Below, one piece after another: positions 60,994 to 64,000 of a stretch of 64,000 nt of DNA (within the stretch, counting starts at the first letter, position 1; each line of letters starts with the position of its first letter). The stretch covers positions 1,736,001-1,800,000 of the forward strand of contig NZ_CP059165.1 of assembly GCF_013466425.1 (NCBI RefSeq), read 5' to 3'. A program made the translations under genes and the position numbers. The DNA is from Mycobacterium vicinigordonae (GTDB lineage Bacteria > Actinomycetota > Actinomycetes > Mycobacteriales > Mycobacteriaceae). The notes below the pieces were generated by a model that did not search any database, was not told where the DNA came from, and worked only from the letters and a program-made list of their open reading frames with translations.

Positions 60994-61238
60994 CCGCAAC
61001 CACCGCACGCGGCACAGAGACAGCGTCGATGTCGACGCCGGGGCAATGTTGGGATTGCAGCGGTCCCTGTCTCGCGTATTCGGGCTCTGTACATGGTTGG
61101 CGTTGTCGCTCGTGTCTGACCGCCTACGTCGAAGCCGGTCTCGTGGCCGGTGAGAAAGCCGAGGGCAAGGAACGCGCCAAACGGCTGGCCAAGTACCGCA
61201 AAGCCGCGCAGTTCATGGAACGTCAGCGAACGGAGTAG
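60990..61238 (+). CDS. 82-residue zinc-ribbon island protein
   Basis: It has two Cys-x2-Cys pairs (QCWDCSG and RCRSCLT), likely one zinc site, and a Lys/Ala/Glu-rich C-terminal helix (GEKAEGKERAKRLAKYRKAAQF). It is coupled to the gene before by ATGA. Possibly a DNA- or RNA-binding accessory. Confidence 0.55.
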   Translation: MTATTARGTETASMSTPGQCWDCSGPCLAYSGSVHGWRCRSCLTAYVEAGLVAGEKAEGKERAKRLAKYRKAAQFMERQRTE

Positions 61239-61494
61239 GTGGCCGGTTGGGGGCGGTGGATCTGGCTTCGGGCCGCGGCGCCCCCGACCGGCCGCAACGG
61301 CGAGCACGAGAGGACAAACACCCCTACTGGAACGCTGCTGGACCGCGGTCGAGGCGGTGGCGGGTCAGCTATTCGTGGACGGCCGGGTGGACCACGTTGA
61401 CGTCTGCACGGCCCTTGGGCTGCCCGACCAGGGTGGCCCCGGCAGCTTCGAGCTGGCGTGTTTGAGGTCGAAGCTGCGGACTGTGCCTTGCTAA
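61239..61494 (+). other. Possible decayed coding remnant
   Basis: Two overlapping frames each look coding over part of this stretch: DRPQRRAREDKHPYW in one, and LLERCWTAVEAVAGQLFVDGRVDHVDVCTALGLPDQGG in the other (to the stop at 61494). No convincing start exists for the second. A frameshift near 61330 would join them. It may be a broken small gene. Confidence 0.35.
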
Positions 61495-61504
61495 GACCGA
61501 ACGC

Positions 61505-62641
61505 TTAATGTCGCTGGCGCGGGTTCCGGGTCGAGCGCTGCCCCGTCGAGAACAGAGGTACAACGTCGCCGGTGGGTCCTCGCTTCGCTGCTCGATTTGG
61601 TATCCAGAGTTCGAGTAGCTCCGGAGCGATACCGAAATCGTGTGAGGCAGCCATGTACGGTGCGTCACCATACTTCGAAGAAAGCAAGCGCCAGAGCAAG
61701 ATCGGATGCTCTACGCCGACTTCGACAGGCTCATTTTTTCGCCATCCCCGGGAAGACACTTGGATCATCAGCGATCTATGACGGTCGGTCGAGATCAGTC
61801 GCAAGTCGCGACCGCGTTGAATCAGTGCCTGAATCGCGATGCCCCATCGCGCCTTGATACGTGCATAACCGTTGAGGCTCAGAGATTCCGAAATGTCGCG
61901 CTTAGCAACGTGTCGCGGGTATAAAAGTGCGCCGGCAAATCGGTGTGCTTCCTTCTCTCGAGTGCGCTCGTCATCGACCGTTCGGGCGAAATGCAATTTC
62001 AAATGACCGAGTTCGTGTGCAACAGTAAAGCGTTGACGATCACCGGCGGTGCTGGGAGCGAACATAACCAACGCTGATTCCGACCTAGCGCGGGACATCC
62101 CGGAATGTCCGTCAAACGCCGGGTGGTCCATACCTAGACGCACCAGCGGCGCGACAGCGATCCCCGACCGTTCGACCGCTCGCATCACGTGCTTTACGGG
62201 TTGATCCTGCGATATCCCCAACTCGTCACGAACCTCGACAGCGATCTCCTCAATGTCTGCTCCATCAATATGGCCCGTGACTGGCTTCAGCTCCGTACGC
62301 TTTCCGCTCCACTCCTCCATGAGCAAATTCGTAATGCGCTGCAGCTCTTCGAAATAGCGCAGAGCCGACTTAGTGGATTTCACTCCCGCGCTTGACATCT
62401 TCCTGAAATGCACTGCGGCCGGATCAACACGCACCGCGGGGAAATCGAAGAATGTCAACGGTACGCGCACGCCCGCACACACCGCGTTCACCATCGCTGG
62501 CGTTAGCTCCCTGTCACCTTTCTCGACAGCTGAAATCGTTGATTGCGGAACATCGGCCGCCTGCGCAAGTTCGTTTTGAGTGAGCTGCAAGAGCTCGCGA
62601 AGATCAGTCAATCGGGCACCGCGGTTAAGCGCTGCCGCCAC
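61505..62641 (-). CDS. XRE HTH plus ImmA/IrrE-type metallopeptidase
   Basis: A 378-residue protein. Residues about 11-45 form an XRE HTH (LRELLQLTQNELAQAADVPQSTISAVEKG). The ImmA/IrrE zinc-protease domain follows with H209-E210-x2-H213 (AHELGHLKLHF). The C-terminal 120 residues are unassigned. Such proteins cleave or hold repressors in phages and conjugative elements. The GTG at 62641 lies inside the end of the partner gene (17-bp overlap), so they are coupled. Confidence 0.8.
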   Translation of the reverse strand: MAAALNRGARLTDLRELLQLTQNELAQAADVPQSTISAVEKGDRELTPAMVNAVCAGVRVPLTFFDFPAVRVDPAAVHFRKMSSAGVKSTKSALRYFEELQRITNLLMEEWSGKRTELKPVTGHIDGADIEEIAVEVRDELGISQDQPVKHVMRAVERSGIAVAPLVRLGMDHPAFDGHSGMSRARSESALVMFAPSTAGDRQRFTVAHELGHLKLHFARTVDDERTREKEAHRFAGALLYPRHVAKRDISESLSLNGYARIKARWGIAIQALIQRGRDLRLISTDRHRSLMIQVSSRGWRKNEPVEVGVEHPILLWRLLSSKYGDAPYMAASHDFGIAPELLELWIPNRAAKRGPTGDVVPLFSTGQRSTRNPRQRH

Positions 62642-63245
62642 TGCTGTCCTCCTGCTCGTCGATGTCGACCGTCTCGTCCAACGCTTCGTCCAGAACCTCG
62701 AACCGCAGCTTCTCGAAATCGGTCCGCAACCGAGGTAAATCCACCGACAAGTCGATAGGCACTCCACGCAGTGACGTACCAGTTCCGATCGGGCGAACCA
62801 TCCGCAGCGACACACCCTCGTCGCACTCGTCCCACAACACCAACAAATTGTGCGAGACGTTTTTCGGCTCACCCCAGAGGCCCAACTGGGCACAGGGACG
62901 GTTGAGGTAGTACGCGCGTCGCTGGCGATTAGAACCGGCGCAGGGAACACCGCCGGGCGTCGGCGCTTCACGCAAAATCCGCAGGCCCAAGTCGCCGTCT
63001 GAGTGCGCCAAGTGAATCGCCCCGTTCTGGCGGTGATACTTCTTGTCGATTCGCCAGTGGTCGACCGGGTGTCCCGCCAGGTAGTCAAAGGCCTCGCTAC
63101 GGAAGAGCGCGGTGCGGAGCCACTGCTTATCCTTGCCGGCAGCAATGCCCAGACCTTCAACACGGCGGCGAGCATGACCGAAAGCGTCGTGCATCGGTTC
63201 GACCAGCGGCGCGATGCGCTGAACAAGGTGATCAATGTTTGTCAC
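62625..63245 (-). CDS. 206-residue partner of the XRE/ImmA protein
   Basis: No family recognised. It has an N-terminal helical part (HLVQRIAPLVEPMHDAFGHARRRV), a middle segment with Trp/His-rich motifs (HPVDHWRIDKKYHRQNGAIHLAHSDGDLGLRIL) and an acidic C-terminus (ALDETVDIDEQED). The GTG start lies 7 bp from a perfect 9-bp dyad. By position it could be the antitoxin, repressor or substrate of the metallopeptidase. Confidence 0.6.
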   Translation of the reverse strand: MTNIDHLVQRIAPLVEPMHDAFGHARRRVEGLGIAAGKDKQWLRTALFRSEAFDYLAGHPVDHWRIDKKYHRQNGAIHLAHSDGDLGLRILREAPTPGGVPCAGSNRQRRAYYLNRPCAQLGLWGEPKNVSHNLLVLWDECDEGVSLRMVRPIGTGTSLRGVPIDLSVDLPRLRTDFEKLRFEVLDEALDETVDIDEQEDSSGGSA

Positions 63246-63252
63246 GGCTGAA

Positions 63253-63276
63253 TATTATCGCAAATCCGCGATAATA
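63253..63276. promoter_or_regulatory. Operator-like dyad TATTATCGC-N6-GCGATAATA
   Basis: A perfect 9-bp inverted repeat with a 6-bp spacer, followed by a further ATATCGC half-site (63274-63280). It ends 8 bp from the GTG of the partner gene, so it overlaps its promoter or leader. It is a plausible site for the XRE HTH of the downstream gene, and may also influence darT (63474), which is divergent. Confidence 0.6.
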
Positions 63277-63473
63277 TCGCATCCAATGCAACATTAATGT
63301 GGGGCGTGTCGGGAGACCCGCGCCCCCAATTTGTCGGCCTTGGTCGCACGAGGTCGACTGCGAGGGCAGAGGCGGCCGTGGGGTGGGTCATCGCTTCGGA
63401 ACGGCACGTAAGTCTCCGGAGACGCTTCCGCTCTTGCCGCATCTAGGCTGTGCGAGGGAGGTTGCTCGTCGTC

Positions 63474-64000
63474 ATGTATCGCATTTGGGAATCGGGTTTC
63501 GCCGCCGTCTCTCCGCCCGGGCCGTCTGAACTCAACCCAGCAGATTGGATCGCGTGGCACTTCACACACTTGGGCAACGTCTCCTCCATCGCGGGGCGAG
63601 CCGCGCTAGTTTGCCACTCGATGGGCTTCCCACATGTGGATATCGCTGACCACGGGATTAAGAACGACCGACTGAGCCGCCGAATTGATCTCCCACACCC
63701 CTACCCGGAATCGGTTGTAGGCGACCACGTACCGTTCTACCTCGCTCCCCGATCGCCGATGCTTTACCGTATCGCGAACGAGCGCCACGATCAGAAGTCA
63801 CTCGTCTACTTCGGTGTTCGCTTAGGCGACCTAATCCCTGAGGTCACGTGGTGTGTTAGCGACGGCAACGCCAGGTCGGAATTCACCGAGTTCTGCGCAT
63901 CACTCGACCGCGTTGGATCGTTTGTCGACTTCAGTACGTTGAAGCTCAAGTACTGGAAAAGCGCCGAAGACTCTGACCGGACGCGTCGACGGCAGGCCGA
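63474..64000 (+). CDS. darT: DarT-type DNA ADP-ribosyltransferase toxin, partial (first 175 residues)
   Basis: The frame from the ATG at 63474 is open to the window end. It matches DarT (DUF4433): an NAD-binding start WHFTHLGNVSSIA, IADHGIKNDRLSRR, then the signature VPFYLAPRSPMLYRI (residues 86-100), and it breaks off in RTRRRQA just before the RRQAE position of the catalytic Glu; the last two bases (ga) suit Glu. DarT adds ADP-ribose to thymidine in single-stranded DNA and is neutralised by the macrodomain protein DarG, which should lie downstream. GCGAGGGAGG precedes the start. Confidence 0.8.
   Translation, partial: MYRIWESGFAAVSPPGPSELNPADWIAWHFTHLGNVSSIAGRAALVCHSMGFPHVDIADHGIKNDRLSRRIDLPHPYPESVVGDHVPFYLAPRSPMLYRIANERHDQKSLVYFGVRLGDLIPEVTWCVSDGNARSEFTEFCASLDRVGSFVDFSTLKLKYWKSAEDSDRTRRRQA

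Larger units (their letters stand above)
51929..64000. mobile_element. Integrated phage-like genomic island (left end; continues past the window)
   Basis: Starting just after the tRNA-Ala there is an integrase reading toward the tRNA, excisionase-like HTH genes, a terminase-ending coupled operon, a broken serine recombinase, small unknown genes, an XRE/ImmA control pair and a DarT gene. No housekeeping gene occurs in this stretch. No portal, prohead protease, tape-measure or tail gene is seen. The right attachment site is outside the window, so the exact limits are not known. Confidence 0.75.

Noticed and set aside
51929..64000. CRISPR array or tandem repeat in the island
   Set aside because: No regularly spaced direct repeats were seen.

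Overview
The window is high-GC actinobacterial DNA and almost certainly comes from a Mycobacterium. The evidence is the density of families typical of that genus: several TetR regulators, three LLM-type (probably F420-dependent) oxidoreductases, a Ddn-type deazaflavin enzyme, a DUF732 protein, an NDMA-type alcohol dehydrogenase, mycofactocin-style SDRs and many GTG/TTG starts. The block at about 44.3-51.7 kb also has the gene order I recall for M. tuberculosis Rv3077 to Rv3068c (sulfatase, SRPBCC protein, CitE-like lyase, DUF488, DUF190, two CrcB, phosphoglucomutase). A tuberculosis-complex strain is unlikely, because the rest of the window is a much larger catabolic/accessory region.

Region 1 (0-19 kb) mixes envelope and redox genes: a truncated SDR, a Tat lipoprotein amidase, a phospholipase D-like protein, a TetR with an AveC-like membrane protein and a 35-residue microprotein, an RCK-type K+ channel, a transglycosylase, an MpaB-like oxygenase between two small membrane paralogues, an LLM/acyl-CoA-dehydrogenase-like/LLM operon, and a Rieske oxygenase/DapB-like reductase operon with a good sigma-A-type promoter. 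Region 2 (19.5-21.7 kb) holds selO and a hemerythrin gene.

Region 3 (21.7-28.1 kb) is the most interesting part. It is a tight minus-strand operon: a TetR, two very similar multi-pass membrane proteins, two membrane microproteins (34 and 43 residues), a NorD-like vWA protein, a NorQ-like AAA+ ATPase, a one-TM protein with an external domain, and a DapB-like reductase. NorQ/NorD-type pairs act as ATP-driven activators or metal-insertion machines, so I infer a membrane metalloenzyme of unknown substrate. Matching 12-bp dyads lie upstream and downstream of the TetR gene.

Region 4 (28.1-43.3 kb) is a catabolic cluster with TetRs, an SDR, a cytosolic ABC-type binding protein, two more DapB/Ord-like reductases, a nitroreductase, an NDMA-type alcohol dehydrogenase, a third LLM enzyme, a patatin-like lipase and a P450/SDR/TetR group. 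One 21-bp inverted-repeat motif occurs at three places here (29592, 31902, 36117) and probably defines a local TetR regulon. Region 5 (43.3-51.7 kb) is the conserved mycobacterial block, ending with the fluoride exporter genes and pgm.

Region 6 (51.8 kb to the end) is an integrated phage-like island downstream of a tRNA-Ala(GGC). It carries a tyrosine integrase, small HTH proteins, a translationally coupled run ending in a large terminase, a frameshifted serine recombinase, a coupled set of unknown genes, an XRE/ImmA metallopeptidase with a partner under a perfect 9-bp dyad, and, running off the end, a DarT-type DNA ADP-ribosyltransferase. No portal, protease or tail gene is visible, so it looks like a satellite or a degenerate prophage carrying a defence module.
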